Shown: positions 20,091-29,116, counted from the stretch's first letter. The stretch is DNA of 32,737 nucleotides from Actinomycetes bacterium (GCA_030598925.1 JAUVPB010000004.1:1-32737), one strand, 5' to 3'. The notes: generated by a model not told the origin, from the sequence alone. Numbers and translations are program-made.

Positions 20091-21716
20091 CTAGGAGCCG
20101 ATTCGCTTAGCCTTGATAACGATGCCTGCCGCCTCTCGATCCCAGGTGTCGTCGGTCATGCCCTGCTTTCGGAGCTCGACCTTGCGAATCTTCTCAGTCG
20201 GCGTCAGCGGGAGCTCGCTCACCGAGCGGAAGTAGCGCGGCACCATGAAGTGGGCGACGCGCGGCCTGAGGAACGAGACCACATCCTCGAAGTCGATCGT
20301 CTTGCCTTCTGCCGGCTGCAACACGGCGAGAATCTCGTCCTCGGCGTACTCGCTCCTCGTCGCGATCACCGCCGCTGCGGCGACGTCCGGATGGGCGGAT
20401 AGCTCAATCTCGAGCTCCAGCGATGAGACGAACTCGCCCCGCCGCCGGATCGCGTCCTTGATGCGGTCGACGAAGTAGTAGTCGCCGTTCTCGTCGACCC
20501 GACCGGCGTCGCCCGTGTGGAACCAGCCGTTGCGCCATGCTGCGGCGGTCGCCTCCGGCATGTTGTTGTACCCGTGGTTCATGCCCCACGGCGCGTCGCA
20601 GCGCACGACGAACTCGCCGACCTCGCCAACTGGTACCTCGCAGTGGTTCTCGTCGACGAGCCGCACCTCGGCGCCGTCTCGGAGCCGCCCGCAGGTGCCG
20701 GGAATGGTCGGCGTAGGGCCCGAGACGATGGGGGTGCAGATCTCGGTCATGTTGTAGATCGAGCGCACCTCGACGCCGAAGCGCTCGGCGAATGCCGGCA
20801 CGTCGTCGACCACCGGGACCATGAACATCAACCTCATCGGATGGTCGGCGTCGTCGGGCGATGGTGGTTGCGCCTCGAGAAACGCGGCCATCGCGCCTAG
20901 GAGGAATACGACTGTTGATTCGGTGTCGCGAACCTGCTGCCAGAAAGTGCCCGTCCGAAACCGCTCGATGAAGGCGATCGAGCCGCCCCGGAGCAGCATC
21001 GAGTTGAACAATCCCGTCCCACCCATGTGGTAGATGGGCAGGTTGATCATGTACCGGTCGTCGCTAGTTAGGAACGGCCACGTCGGAGGACCGAACATCG
21101 AGTAGGAGTGCATGTACGAGGACAGCGCCCCCTTCGATGGACCTGTCGTGCCGGACGTGTACCAGACGCCCTGCGTATCCCACGGCTCGATCGGGCGGTC
21201 GAGCTCGAGCGCCTTCTCGTCGACGGGCGTGTCGGTCAAGATCGATCCGTCGTGCGCCTGGAGACCCGGGATTTCGGGCCCGCGGCCGCCGAGGTGGACG
21301 ATCTGCTCGAGTTCAGCCAGCTCGACCTCGGAGAAACGCTCCACGAGCTGCGCGTGGGTGACGACGATGCTGGCGCCGGAGTTCCTGATTACGTGCGCGA
21401 GCAGATTCCCCTTGTACGCCGGGTTGGCCGGAATGTAGACCGCGCCGAGGTAGTTGAGCCCGTACCAAACAGCGATCGCCTCCGGCGAGCTGGGCAAGAA
21501 CGAGAGCACGTGCCCGCCCGGCTTGACGCCGAGCTCGCGGAAGCCGGCTGCGTGGCGCTTCGCGATCGCGAGCATCTCCGCATACGTCCACTCGTCGCCA
21601 CTCGCGAAGCGAATGAAGACCCGCTCGGGCTGCTCGGACCCGTGGCGCTCGAGCAGATATCGCAGCACGACTTCGTCTCGTGGCGGGATCCGAGGATCGG
21701 CTTGGTCCGACGTCAA
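20091..21716 (-). CDS. AMP-dependent acyl-CoA ligase (CaiC/FadD-like)
   Basis: A 541-residue ANL-superfamily ligase that adenylates a carboxylic acid and transfers it to CoA. The A3 motif is WYTSGTTGPSKGALSS and A5 is IYNMTEICTP. The hinge region is WFHTGDAGRVDENGDYYFVDRIKDAIRRRGE, and TPTEKIRKVELRK carries the C-terminal catalytic lysine. Its best resemblance is to crotonobetaine/carnitine-CoA ligases and related short polar acyl-CoA ligases. The TTG start at 21716 is supported by AAGGAG about 6 nt upstream. It diverges from a broken enoyl-CoA hydratase gene, a pairing common in acyl-CoA catabolic loci. The true substrate is unknown. Confidence 0.9.
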   Translation of the reverse strand: MTSDQADPRIPPRDEVVLRYLLERHGSEQPERVFIRFASGDEWTYAEMLAIAKRHAAGFRELGVKPGGHVLSFLPSSPEAIAVWYGLNYLGAVYIPANPAYKGNLLAHVIRNSGASIVVTHAQLVERFSEVELAELEQIVHLGGRGPEIPGLQAHDGSILTDTPVDEKALELDRPIEPWDTQGVWYTSGTTGPSKGALSSYMHSYSMFGPPTWPFLTSDDRYMINLPIYHMGGTGLFNSMLLRGGSIAFIERFRTGTFWQQVRDTESTVVFLLGAMAAFLEAQPPSPDDADHPMRLMFMVPVVDDVPAFAERFGVEVRSIYNMTEICTPIVSGPTPTIPGTCGRLRDGAEVRLVDENHCEVPVGEVGEFVVRCDAPWGMNHGYNNMPEATAAAWRNGWFHTGDAGRVDENGDYYFVDRIKDAIRRRGEFVSSLELEIELSAHPDVAAAAVIATRSEYAEDEILAVLQPAEGKTIDFEDVVSFLRPRVAHFMVPRYFRSVSELPLTPTEKIRKVELRKQGMTDDTWDREAAGIVIKAKRIGS

Positions 21717-21758
21717 AGCTACTCCTTTTCTCGTCCGGCCGTGGCCACGAGAAGGCGT

Positions 21759-21764
21759 AGATTA
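21759..21764 (-). promoter_or_regulatory. Possible -10 (TAATCT) of the acyl-CoA ligase
   Basis: TAATCT on the minus strand lies 42 nt upstream of the TTG start and leaves room for a short leader with the AAGGAG ribosome binding site. TTAGTC 18 nt further upstream is a poor -35. Confidence 0.3.
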
Positions 21765-21806
21765 GTCTGAACGCGCCGCACCGACTAACGGACCCGAGAA
21801 GTTGCG

Positions 21807-22400
21807 GTGACTGCGAGCGCACACGTGTCGTTCCCGGAGGACGGCGTGGGGCTAGTGCTGATGCGCAACCCTCACGGAGGAGCTTGAGCGCGGGCCCCTC
21901 ATCTCGATCTCGTGCAATCAGGCTCAGGCCTGGGGCGGGGGCGCGGAGATCTCGTGGGCGTGCAACCTCCGCACGGCTGGGCGCTCGGCCACCTACGCGC
22001 AGATCGAAAGCGTTCTCGGCGTGGTGCCTGGAGCGGGCGGAACGGTGCGGTTGGCGAGGCTCGTCGGGCAATCGAAGGCGATGGAGATCTTGCGGGCCGG
22101 AGAGCCTCGCCCGGCAAAGGAGCTGACGCGGGTCGGCCTCGTGAACCGCCTGTGCGAGGACGATGAGCTGCGCGCCAGGACGACCGAATGGGCGGCGCTG
22201 ATCGCGACTCGTCCTCGGAAAGCGTTGCAGGCGTGCAAGAGCGGGATCCTCCAGGCCTGGGACGTCGACTACGAGAACGCGCTGCGTCTCGAGGGCTACA
22301 ACTTCAACTCGACGATGTCTGACGAGACGCTCGAGCGCGTGCTCGCAATCCAGGCCGCGTACGACGCCGGCGGCGACTCGTGGGAGGCGTACGGCCTCGA
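21807..22400 (+). pseudogene. Enoyl-CoA hydratase/isomerase remnant (internal deletion plus frameshift)
   Basis: Frame 3 from the GTG at 21807 reads VTASAHVSFPEDGVGLVLMRNP, a normal crotonase N-terminus, and stops at a TGA at about 21885-21887. The next frame, with no start codon, continues at once with LTEELERGPLISISCNQAQAWGGGAEISW, i.e. the crotonase segment around residue 90-110, then CNLRTAGRSATYAQIESVLG and VVPGAGGTVRLARLVG. About 60-75 residues expected between the two parts, including the first oxyanion-hole region, are absent. The end (VDYENALRLEGYNFNSTM) drifts away from the family, and the frame runs on into the antiporter gene on the other strand until 22638. A single functional protein looks impossible. 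The 3' boundary is approximate. Confidence 0.75.
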
Positions 22401-22476
22401 ACGAGCGTGGAGTCCCGTCGCGCTGCCGCGCAGCTCTCGCAATGCAGCTCTCCGCGGCAGCTTCCCGACCCCGGCG

Positions 22477-23787
22477 TCAGGAGTGTGGCCCACTCATGTC
22501 GCTGTCCATTGCGGTCGTCCGCGTCGGCATCTCCACGACCTCCTTCATCTCCGGTGCGTCTTCTTCCATCTCCTCCATGCCGCGGCCATAGCGTTTGGCA
22601 GCTGGGCCTGCGGTCATGCCGTGCAAGAACACACTTAGGAGCACCGTTATGGTCATGACGGCGAAGATCTCGGCTCGCCCGTCCAGCATCGCGTCGTCTT
22701 CGAGCACGACCAGGGCCAGGATGATCGAGGCCAGGCCGCGGGGCCCGAACCATCCGAGAAAGGCGATCGTCCGCGCCTCGAGCCCGGTGCCGATCATCGA
22801 GATCGCGACCGGGAGCATGCGCACGATGGTAAGAGCCAGGAGGGCAAACACGACCATCTGCCACGAGACCTCGGGGATGATCTTGGTCGCGAGTGCGCCG
22901 AAAATGAAGAAGACGGCAAGGCTGAGCAGCTGGCCCTCGTCTTCGGCGAAGTCGGCGACCATCCCGCCGAGGTCGCGAACGGCCGAGCTGGCTGCGAGTC
23001 CAGCGACGAACGCGGCAATGAAGCCGTTGCCGCCGACTACCTCGGCGCTGGCCCAGGCGATCACCGCAAGTGCGGCGATTCCGAGCTGCTGGTAGACGCC
23101 CGCCATCCAGCCGGCTCGGGATGCTGCTTCGATCAGTAGTCCGCCCACGACGCCGACGCCCACTCCAAGCGCAACGCCGTATCCGATCTGCTCAACGGCG
23201 AACCGGATCCAGAAGCCGGTCTCTCCGACGGTCGCCTCGACAGCCGCCAGGGCGATGAATAGCGTGAGAAAGGGCACGGATCCGCCGTCGTTCAGGCCGC
23301 TCTCGACGTTGAGTGCTTCGCGTATCCGAACTGGTATCAGCCGGCTCGATACGACGACCTGGCCGAGCGCGGCGTCGGTTGGCGCGAGCACCGCACCAAC
23401 GATCGCGGCCTCCCAGATGGTCAGGCCAGCGAGCAGCACCCCGGCCAACACGGCACCAAGCGCAATGGTGAGCGGTAGCCCGATCACGAGCAGCCGGCCA
23501 GGCAGCTCCGCGTTTCCGCGCAGCACGCGCAGGTTCATTCTCGCGGCATCGGCAAAGAGCAGCAGGACCAGCGTGAGCTCGAAGAACGTGAGCACGAACT
23601 CGTTGCCGATCGCGAACTCATACGACCCCTCGTGCAGCTCCAGGCCGAAGTCGACAACGCCGGACCAGCCGAGCAGGAGGCCCGCGCCGACGAACACCAT
23701 CGGCGCAGTGACCGCGGTGCCCGCAACGCGCCGCGAGACCAATCCGTACAGGACGATGATCGCCGCGATGATCCCTAGCTCAACCAT
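22477..23787 (-). CDS. CPA1-type cation/proton antiporter
   Basis: A 436-residue integral membrane protein with about 12 transmembrane segments, exchanging Na+ or K+ for H+. The family signatures are GAVLAPTDAALGQVVV (the TM5 aspartate region), NVESGLNDGGSVPF and FGPRGLASIIL. A polar, acidic cytoplasmic tail (MEEMEEDAPEMKEVVEM) ends the protein. ATG 23787 is chosen because the membrane region starts right there; the ORF track's 54 extra residues are Arg/Pro/Ala-rich and unlike the family. Upstream Shine-Dalgarno is weak (GGTGGA). Its 3' end overlaps the open frame leaving the hydratase remnant. It diverges from the epimerase at 23928. Confidence 0.92.
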   Translation of the reverse strand: MVELGIIAAIIVLYGLVSRRVAGTAVTAPMVFVGAGLLLGWSGVVDFGLELHEGSYEFAIGNEFVLTFFELTLVLLLFADAARMNLRVLRGNAELPGRLLVIGLPLTIALGAVLAGVLLAGLTIWEAAIVGAVLAPTDAALGQVVVSSRLIPVRIREALNVESGLNDGGSVPFLTLFIALAAVEATVGETGFWIRFAVEQIGYGVALGVGVGVVGGLLIEAASRAGWMAGVYQQLGIAALAVIAWASAEVVGGNGFIAAFVAGLAASSAVRDLGGMVADFAEDEGQLLSLAVFFIFGALATKIIPEVSWQMVVFALLALTIVRMLPVAISMIGTGLEARTIAFLGWFGPRGLASIILALVVLEDDAMLDGRAEIFAVMTITVLLSVFLHGMTAGPAAKRYGRGMEEMEEDAPEMKEVVEMPTRTTAMDSDMSGPHS

Positions 23788-23913
23788 GGTCCACCGGGCT
23801 CGTGGGGCTTCGCCATCAGGGCGTGATTCTGCCGCATCGGTCGTCGGGCAGGCCGGGCCGGAGTCAAAGGGGCGGGCCCGGCCCGAGTCAAGGGCCAGGC
23901 CCAGCCTCGCTGC

Positions 23914-23919
23914 TAGCCT
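23914..23919 (+). promoter_or_regulatory. -10 element TAGCCT, leaderless start of the epimerase
   Basis: TAGCCT ends 8 nt before the GTG at 23928 and there is no Shine-Dalgarno. It supports GTG 23928 over the ORF-track start at 23802. Confidence 0.42.
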
Positions 23920-23927
23920 GTCGCGCG

Positions 23928-24857
23928 GTGTCGGCTGCCCAGCGCACACTTGTCACCGGCGGGGCCGGGTTCATCGGCTCGCACGTCGTCGATCTGTTGC
24001 TGGCAGAAGCGCACGATGTGCTCGTCGTCGACGACCTGTCGGCTGGGAGCGAGGCGAACGTGAGCGATCGTGCGGCGTTTACGCGCCTCGACATCCGGGA
24101 CGCCGTGGCCCTCGCGGCACTCGCGGCCGAGTTCGCGCCGACCGGTGTTTGCCACCTCGCTGCGCAGGCGAGCGTCACGGCGTCGGTTCGGGATCCCGGC
24201 CACGACCTCGCGGTCAACGTCCTGGGCACGCTCAACGTGCTGGAGATCGCGAGAACGAGTGGTGCGCCGGTCGTTTTCGCGTCGACCGGGGGCGCGCTCT
24301 ACGGTGACGACGCGCCGCTTCCGACGACCGAATCGTACGCACCCGAGCCTCTCTCGCCCTATGGGGCCGCGAAGCTCGCTGGCGAGGCGTACGTTGCGAC
24401 GTGGTCTCGCTTGCACGGCCTCGCCAATGTGATCCTGCGGCTGGGCAACGTCTACGGGCCCAGGCAGGACGCGCACGGGGAGGCGGGTGTCGTCGCGATC
24501 TTCTCGGAGCTGCTTAGAGGCGCGAAGCAGCCGACGGTCTACGGCGACGGCACGCAGACACGGGACTACATCTACGTCGCCGACGTCGCGGGCGCCTTCG
24601 TGGCGGCGCTGGCGGCCGGAAAATCCGGAGTCTTCAACGTGGGCACAGGCGTCGAAACCGACGTCCTCACGTTGCTCGCCCACCTTCAGGATGCCGCGGA
24701 CACCGCGATCGAGCCGGCGCTCGCGCCGCTTCGACCCGGTGAGCTCCGCCGGAGCGCCCTCGACTCCTCGGCGCTCACGCGTGCCCTGGGCTGGCGGCCG
24801 GAGTTCGATGTGGGTCGCGGCCTCGCGACCACGTACCGTTACTACGCTGACGCGTGA
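23928..24857 (+). CDS. NAD-dependent sugar-nucleotide epimerase/dehydratase (GalE-like)
   Basis: A 309-residue extended SDR protein acting on a nucleotide sugar, most like UDP-glucose 4-epimerase. The NAD motif is VTGGAGFIGSHVVDLL. HLAAQASVTASVRDP, STGGALYGD (catalytic Ser/Thr) and SPYGAAKLAGE (the YxxxK pair) follow. RLGNVYGPRQ and GDGTQTRDYIYV are typical of GalE-type epimerases. It is shorter than E. coli GalE (338 aa), like many actinobacterial homologues. The GTG start is preferred since the preceding 42 residues are Arg/Gly/Pro-rich and hold the putative promoter. The gap to serA is only 40 nt. Confidence 0.92.
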   Translation: MSAAQRTLVTGGAGFIGSHVVDLLLAEAHDVLVVDDLSAGSEANVSDRAAFTRLDIRDAVALAALAAEFAPTGVCHLAAQASVTASVRDPGHDLAVNVLGTLNVLEIARTSGAPVVFASTGGALYGDDAPLPTTESYAPEPLSPYGAAKLAGEAYVATWSRLHGLANVILRLGNVYGPRQDAHGEAGVVAIFSELLRGAKQPTVYGDGTQTRDYIYVADVAGAFVAALAAGKSGVFNVGTGVETDVLTLLAHLQDAADTAIEPALAPLRPGELRRSALDSSALTRALGWRPEFDVGRGLATTYRYYADA

Positions 24858-24897
24858 CACAGGGCGGCGAGAACCAGCCGCACGCTGGTCAACACCG

Positions 24898-26100
24898 ATG
24901 AAGATCCTGTTCGCCGACACGTTCCCGGAGTCACAACTCGAGCAGCTGCACGCACGCGGCTACACGTGCGAGCTTCGCGCTGAGCTGACGCCCGCCTCCC
25001 TGCGTGAGGCCGTCGTAGGTTTCGACGTTCTGGTCGTTCGAAGCACGCCCGTCGAGCGAACGGTGCTCGAAGCGTCGGGGCTCCGGATGGTCATCCGGGC
25101 CGGCGCGGGCTACAACACGATCGACGTGGCCGCGGCTTCGGACAGCGGCATCTACGTCTGCAACGTTCCCGGCAAGAACGCGGTTGCGGTTGCCGAGCTT
25201 GCGTTCGGACTTCTGCTCGCAATCGATCGCAACATCCCAGACAACGTCGCTGATCTGCGTGCAGGTCGCTGGAACAAGGCGCGGTATCAGAAGGCGGCGG
25301 GTCTGCTCGGCCAGCGGGTCGGCGTCGTCGGTCTTGGCGCGGTCGGTCTCGAGTTCGCAGAGCGCGCGTGCGCCTTCGGGATGGAGGTGCACGCCGTCGA
25401 GGGTCCAACGCGGGCGCCGGCCACCCAGGCTCGCCTCGACGCGATCGGTGTCACGTACCGCCCGGATCTCGCGACGTTGGCCGCGACCTGTGACGTGCTT
25501 TCCTTCCACGTGCCCGCCGTCGCAAGCACCCGGGGGCTGGTCGGAGAGGAGCTCCTGGGTCACGTCCGGCCGGGTGGGGTGATCATCAACACCTCGCGCG
25601 GCGACGTTGTCGATGAACCGGCGCTGCTGGCGGCAATCGAGAGCAAGGATCTTCGCGCTGGTCTCGACGTCTATTGCAACGAGCCGGCTGAAGGTGAGGC
25701 CGAGCTTGTCTCCGAGCTCGCCCAGCACCCGCGTGTCTACGGGACGCACCACATCGGCGCGTCGACCGAGCAGGCGCAGCGCGCGATCGCGGATGCGGTG
25801 GTCGAGATGCTGATCGCGTTCGAGGCCGGTGACGTGAGAAACGCTGTCAACCTCGATCCGCTGCGCGGCTCCTCCACCCTCGTGGTGCGCCACGACAATC
25901 GAGTCGGTGTGCTCGCCGCCGTGCTCCGGGCGCTCCGGAGCGCTGGCATCAACGTCGAGCAGATGGAGAACCGCATCTTCTCGGGTGGCAACGCCGCTGC
26001 CGCAACGATTCAGATCAGGGGCACCGTTGACGAAGATCTCCGCTCCGAGCTCGAAGGCCTCGATCAGGTGATCGGGATCTCGATCGAGCAACGGCGGTAG
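24898..26100 (+). CDS. serA: D-3-phosphoglycerate dehydrogenase with C-terminal ACT domain
   Basis: Oxidises 3-phosphoglycerate to 3-phosphohydroxypyruvate with NAD+, the first step of serine synthesis. In 400 residues it has the substrate-side RAGAGYNTID (68-76), the NAD motif VGLGAVG (144-150), NTSRGDVVDE with catalytic Arg234, the NEP glutamate (262) and the GTHHIGAST histidine (about 284-285). Residues ~326-400 form an ACT domain (VGVLAAVLRALRSAGINVEQ), which in relatives binds serine for feedback inhibition. The intermediate ASB domain of long actinobacterial SerA is absent. The ORF track's upstream extension is a shadow of the epimerase gene. Followed by serC after 27 nt. Confidence 0.95.
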   Translation: MKILFADTFPESQLEQLHARGYTCELRAELTPASLREAVVGFDVLVVRSTPVERTVLEASGLRMVIRAGAGYNTIDVAAASDSGIYVCNVPGKNAVAVAELAFGLLLAIDRNIPDNVADLRAGRWNKARYQKAAGLLGQRVGVVGLGAVGLEFAERACAFGMEVHAVEGPTRAPATQARLDAIGVTYRPDLATLAATCDVLSFHVPAVASTRGLVGEELLGHVRPGGVIINTSRGDVVDEPALLAAIESKDLRAGLDVYCNEPAEGEAELVSELAQHPRVYGTHHIGASTEQAQRAIADAVVEMLIAFEAGDVRNAVNLDPLRGSSTLVVRHDNRVGVLAAVLRALRSAGINVEQMENRIFSGGNAAAATIQIRGTVDEDLRSELEGLDQVIGISIEQRR

Positions 26101-26127
26101 CGTCGACTCCGTACGCTGAAGGGCTCG

Positions 26128-27207
26128 ATGGCCGTCTTCAACTTCTCCGCCGGTCCCTCCACTCTGCCACGCTCGGTGCTCGAGGAGGCGCGCGACGAGC
26201 TCGTCGACTACGGCGGCAGCGGCGCGTCGCTGGTCGAGCTGAGCCACCGCGGGCCTGAGTACACAGCCGTGCACGAAGACGCCATCGCGCTCGCGCGCAG
26301 CGTCTTCAGCGTTCCCGAAGATTTCGCCGTGCTCTTCCTGCAGGGAGGGGCAACGCTTCAGTTCTCGATGGTGCCGATGAACTTCCTCGGCGAGGGCCGA
26401 TCGGCCGCGTACGTCATCTCGGGAGCCTGGGCCAAGAAGGCCTTCGCCGACGCCCAGCTCTACGGCACCGCGTATGGGGCGTGGGACGGAGACCGCGGCG
26501 GCTACGACCGGATGCCGCGCCCCGAGGAGCTCGAGCTGGCTCCAGACACGCGCTACCTCCATGTGACGTCGAACGAGACGATCGGTGGGATTCAAATGTT
26601 CGATTGGCCCGAGGCGGGCGCCCCTCTCATCGCCGACATGTCCTCGGACGTGATGAGCCGACCCATCCCCTGGCGGTTATTCGACCTCGTGTACGCAGGT
26701 GCGCAGAAGAACCTCGGCCCGGCGGGCGCGTCGATCGTGTTCGTTCGCGAGGCCGCGCTCGAGTCGACGAACCGCGAGCTTGGCGCCTACCTGCGCTACG
26801 ACCTGCACCGCGACGGCAATTCGCTCTTCAACACGCCGCCTGTCTTCTCGATCTGGCTGATCGGCAAGGTGCTGCGGCGGTTGGTCGAGCAGGGCGGGCT
26901 GGCTGCCGTCGCGACGCTCGGACGCCGCAAGGCGGCCCTGCTCTATGACGCAATCGACGGAAGCGGCGGCTTTTACACGAGCCCTGTTCAGCGTGACAGC
27001 CGCTCGCTGATGAATGTCGTGTTCAACGTCCCTGGTGAGCAGCTCGAGCAACGGTTCCTGTCTGCTTGCAGCGATGTTGGACTCGTGGGTCTCAAGGGCC
27101 ATCGAAGCGTCGGGGGCGTACGGGCATCGCTCTACAACGCGATGCCGCTCGAGGGTGTCGAGGCGCTCGTTGCGGTCATGTCCGAGTTCCAGGCCGAGAA
27201 CTCGTGA
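26128..27207 (+). CDS. serC: Phosphoserine aminotransferase
   Basis: A PLP enzyme that converts 3-phosphohydroxypyruvate and glutamate to phosphoserine and 2-oxoglutarate. Hallmarks in the 359-residue protein are the N-terminal FNFSAGPSTLP, the phosphate-cradle LSHRGPEY, LFLQGGATLQFSMVPMN and the PLP lysine Lys194 in YAGAQKNLGPAG. SNETIGGIQ matches the family's PLP-binding segment. GAAGGG upstream of the ATG may serve as ribosome binding site, and TACGCT 10 nt upstream could be a -10. The stop overlaps the DUF1015 start by 4 nt (GTGA). Confidence 0.97.
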   Translation: MAVFNFSAGPSTLPRSVLEEARDELVDYGGSGASLVELSHRGPEYTAVHEDAIALARSVFSVPEDFAVLFLQGGATLQFSMVPMNFLGEGRSAAYVISGAWAKKAFADAQLYGTAYGAWDGDRGGYDRMPRPEELELAPDTRYLHVTSNETIGGIQMFDWPEAGAPLIADMSSDVMSRPIPWRLFDLVYAGAQKNLGPAGASIVFVREAALESTNRELGAYLRYDLHRDGNSLFNTPPVFSIWLIGKVLRRLVEQGGLAAVATLGRRKAALLYDAIDGSGGFYTSPVQRDSRSLMNVVFNVPGEQLEQRFLSACSDVGLVGLKGHRSVGGVRASLYNAMPLEGVEALVAVMSEFQAENS

Positions 27208-28460
27208 CGGGCAAAGGCGGCGCACTCGCCGCATCGGTCAGAGCGACCGCTGCGTACCTACCGCGACCCGGGCTCGCCGCAACCGTCCTGGCGCCGCCAT
27301 ACGACGATCCGGCCGCGCCGTCGGCGGGCGGGGACGACGCGGGCAACCCGCTGGGGTTCCTCAATGAGCTCCGCTCGGAGATCGATGCTCCGCAGCACAC
27401 GGACGCTCGCAGACAGGAGATGCTCGCGGAGACTGTCACGCAACTCCACGCGCTGCTGGACAGCGAGGTCTTCGACCTCTATGGACCGCCGGCGTTCTTC
27501 GTGTGTCGGCTCGCGCTGGACGGCCACGTTCAAACAGGGATCGTCGCCGATGTCGCGCTCGACGCCTACGACCGTGGCCTCGTCAAGGTTCACGAGCTGA
27601 CGCGCAGGGGGCAGGAGGACAGGCTTATGGAGTACATGAGCGCCGTCCGCGCGAGCTTCCTTCCCGTTTTCCTGATCCACCGACCCGCTGTGTCGGTGGA
27701 CGCCGTGATCGCCGACATCGTCGACCGCTCTCCGACGATCGACGTCGAGACCGAGGATGGCCTGCTCCTGACCGTGTGGGCCGTCAGCGATCCCGCCGAG
27801 GTCGCCGTCGTACAAGCCGCGTTGGGTGAGCTCGACGCTCTCTACGTGGCCGACGGCCACCATCGCACGGCCGCCGCGTCGAGATTCGCTGCCGCCTGCG
27901 TGGACGCCAACCCCGACCATCGCGGCGACGAGCCCTACTCACACATGCTCGCGGTCCTGTTCTCGTCGGACCAGCTGGTCATCCAACCGTACGACCGGTG
28001 CGTCACCAGCATCGGCGAGCGATCGCCCGAGGAGCTCCTGCACCAGCTGCGCATGACGTTCGCCGTGGAGGAGCTACAGGTCGTGCCGCGAGCTCCGGAG
28101 GCAGGTGAGTACCTGATGCGGCTAGCGAACCACTGGTACCGGGTCACCGCGCCCCACGACCTTCGTGATCAGCCCGGCGTGGCCGGCCTCGACGTCAGCA
28201 TCCTGCACGACCAGGTGATTGGCCCGGTCCTCGGGATCGAGGATCTGCGGACCGATCCGAGAATCGAGTTCGTGCCGGGCACGAGAGGCGCGGACGAGCT
28301 GGCGCGCCTCTGTCGTGGCCCCCTCGCAGTGAGCTTCGCGCTCCACCCGATGTCTCTTCCCGAGCTGATGGAAGTCGCCGATCGGGGCGAGCTCCTACCG
28401 CCCAAGTCGACCTACTTCGTGCCGAAGTTGCGCTCGGGTCTCATCGTGCGGCTGCTCTGA
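27204..28460 (+). CDS. DUF1015 family protein, serine-operon member
   Basis: A 418-residue DUF1015 protein. It shows the family hallmarks YVADGHHRTAAASRF (D217-G-H-H-R) and the C-terminal PPKSTYFVPKLRSGL. The opening LAATVLAPPYDD is also typical. The biochemical role is not established to my knowledge. D-G-H-H-R resembles the active-site motif of ParB-like domains, including those of free-serine kinases such as archaeal SerK and SbnI, so action on serine or phosphoserine is a reasonable hypothesis. It is translationally coupled to serC (GTGA overlap), and no serB is in the window. Starts upstream in the ORF track are serC shadows. Confidence 0.9.
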   Translation: MTGKGGALAASVRATAAYLPRPGLAATVLAPPYDDPAAPSAGGDDAGNPLGFLNELRSEIDAPQHTDARRQEMLAETVTQLHALLDSEVFDLYGPPAFFVCRLALDGHVQTGIVADVALDAYDRGLVKVHELTRRGQEDRLMEYMSAVRASFLPVFLIHRPAVSVDAVIADIVDRSPTIDVETEDGLLLTVWAVSDPAEVAVVQAALGELDALYVADGHHRTAAASRFAAACVDANPDHRGDEPYSHMLAVLFSSDQLVIQPYDRCVTSIGERSPEELLHQLRMTFAVEELQVVPRAPEAGEYLMRLANHWYRVTAPHDLRDQPGVAGLDVSILHDQVIGPVLGIEDLRTDPRIEFVPGTRGADELARLCRGPLAVSFALHPMSLPELMEVADRGELLPPKSTYFVPKLRSGLIVRLL

Positions 28461-28487
28461 GCCTGACCGTCACGTTCCGGGCTCTGC

Positions 28488-28493
28488 GAGAAT
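28488..28493 (+). promoter_or_regulatory. Weak -10 candidate (GAGAAT) before the GNAT gene
   Basis: GAGAAT departs from TANNNT at the first base, but a TGC precedes it (extended -10-like) and it lies 8 nt before the ATG at 28502, the same spacing as other leaderless candidates here. Confidence 0.25.
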
Positions 28494-28501
28494 CAGCTCG
28501 C

Positions 28502-29116
28502 ATGTGGTCCGAGTTCGAGCTCGTCGGTGAGACCGTGCGGCTGCGGCCGCTTGTGCACGGCGACATCGACGCCCTCGTCGCTGCCGGAACTGAGTCGCGG
28601 GAGCACTACGGCTACACGATCGTGCCCGATGGGACCCAGCCGGCTCGGGCCTACGTCGACCACGCCCGGCGCATGACCGAGTCCGGCGCTCGGCTGGTGC
28701 TCGCGACGATCTGGAACGATCGGATCGTCGGCAGCACGAGCTTCATCGGCATGGAGCCGTGGCCGTGGCCGGCCCGGAGTCCGTTGCAGCGGGAAGGTCG
28801 GCCAGACTCGGTCGAGATCGGTGCCACGTGGCTCGCCGCATCCGCACAGCGCACCCGGTGCAACACGGAGGCGAAGTTCCTGATGCTCACGCATGCGTTC
28901 GACGTGTGGGACGTGCACGCCGTTCGCTTCCGCACCGATGAGCGAAACGAGCGGTCGCGCCGCGGCATCGAGCGTCTCGGCGCGACGCTGGAAGGCGTGA
29001 TTCGTGCAGACTATCCCGCGCAGGATGGGCGGCCCCGCAACTCTGCCAGCTACTCGATCGTCAAGGACGAATGGCCGGCCGTCGCGGAGCGCCTTCGCCA
29101 GCGCCTCGCGTCCTAG
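28502..29116 (+). CDS. GNAT N-acetyltransferase, RimJ/RimL type
   Basis: A 204-residue acetyltransferase of the RimJ/RimL-like GNAT branch, using acetyl-CoA to acetylate a protein N-terminus or small amine. The start ELVGETVRLRPLVHGDIDAL is the usual beta1-alpha1 opening. VEIGATWLAASAQRTRCNTEAKFLM matches beta4 and the acetyl-CoA-binding region, where the normal Q/RxxGxG/A is here QRTRCN. VRFRTDERNERSRRGIERLGATLEGV is the typical late core. It starts 41 nt after the DUF1015 stop. Substrate unknown. Confidence 0.9.
   Translation: MWSEFELVGETVRLRPLVHGDIDALVAAGTESREHYGYTIVPDGTQPARAYVDHARRMTESGARLVLATIWNDRIVGSTSFIGMEPWPWPARSPLQREGRPDSVEIGATWLAASAQRTRCNTEAKFLMLTHAFDVWDVHAVRFRTDERNERSRRGIERLGATLEGVIRADYPAQDGRPRNSASYSIVKDEWPAVAERLRQRLAS

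Noticed and set aside
24931-26595. 554-aa minus-strand ORF across serA and serC
   Set aside because: It spans two clearly real plus-strand genes and reads as Arg/Asp/Val-rich shadow sequence.
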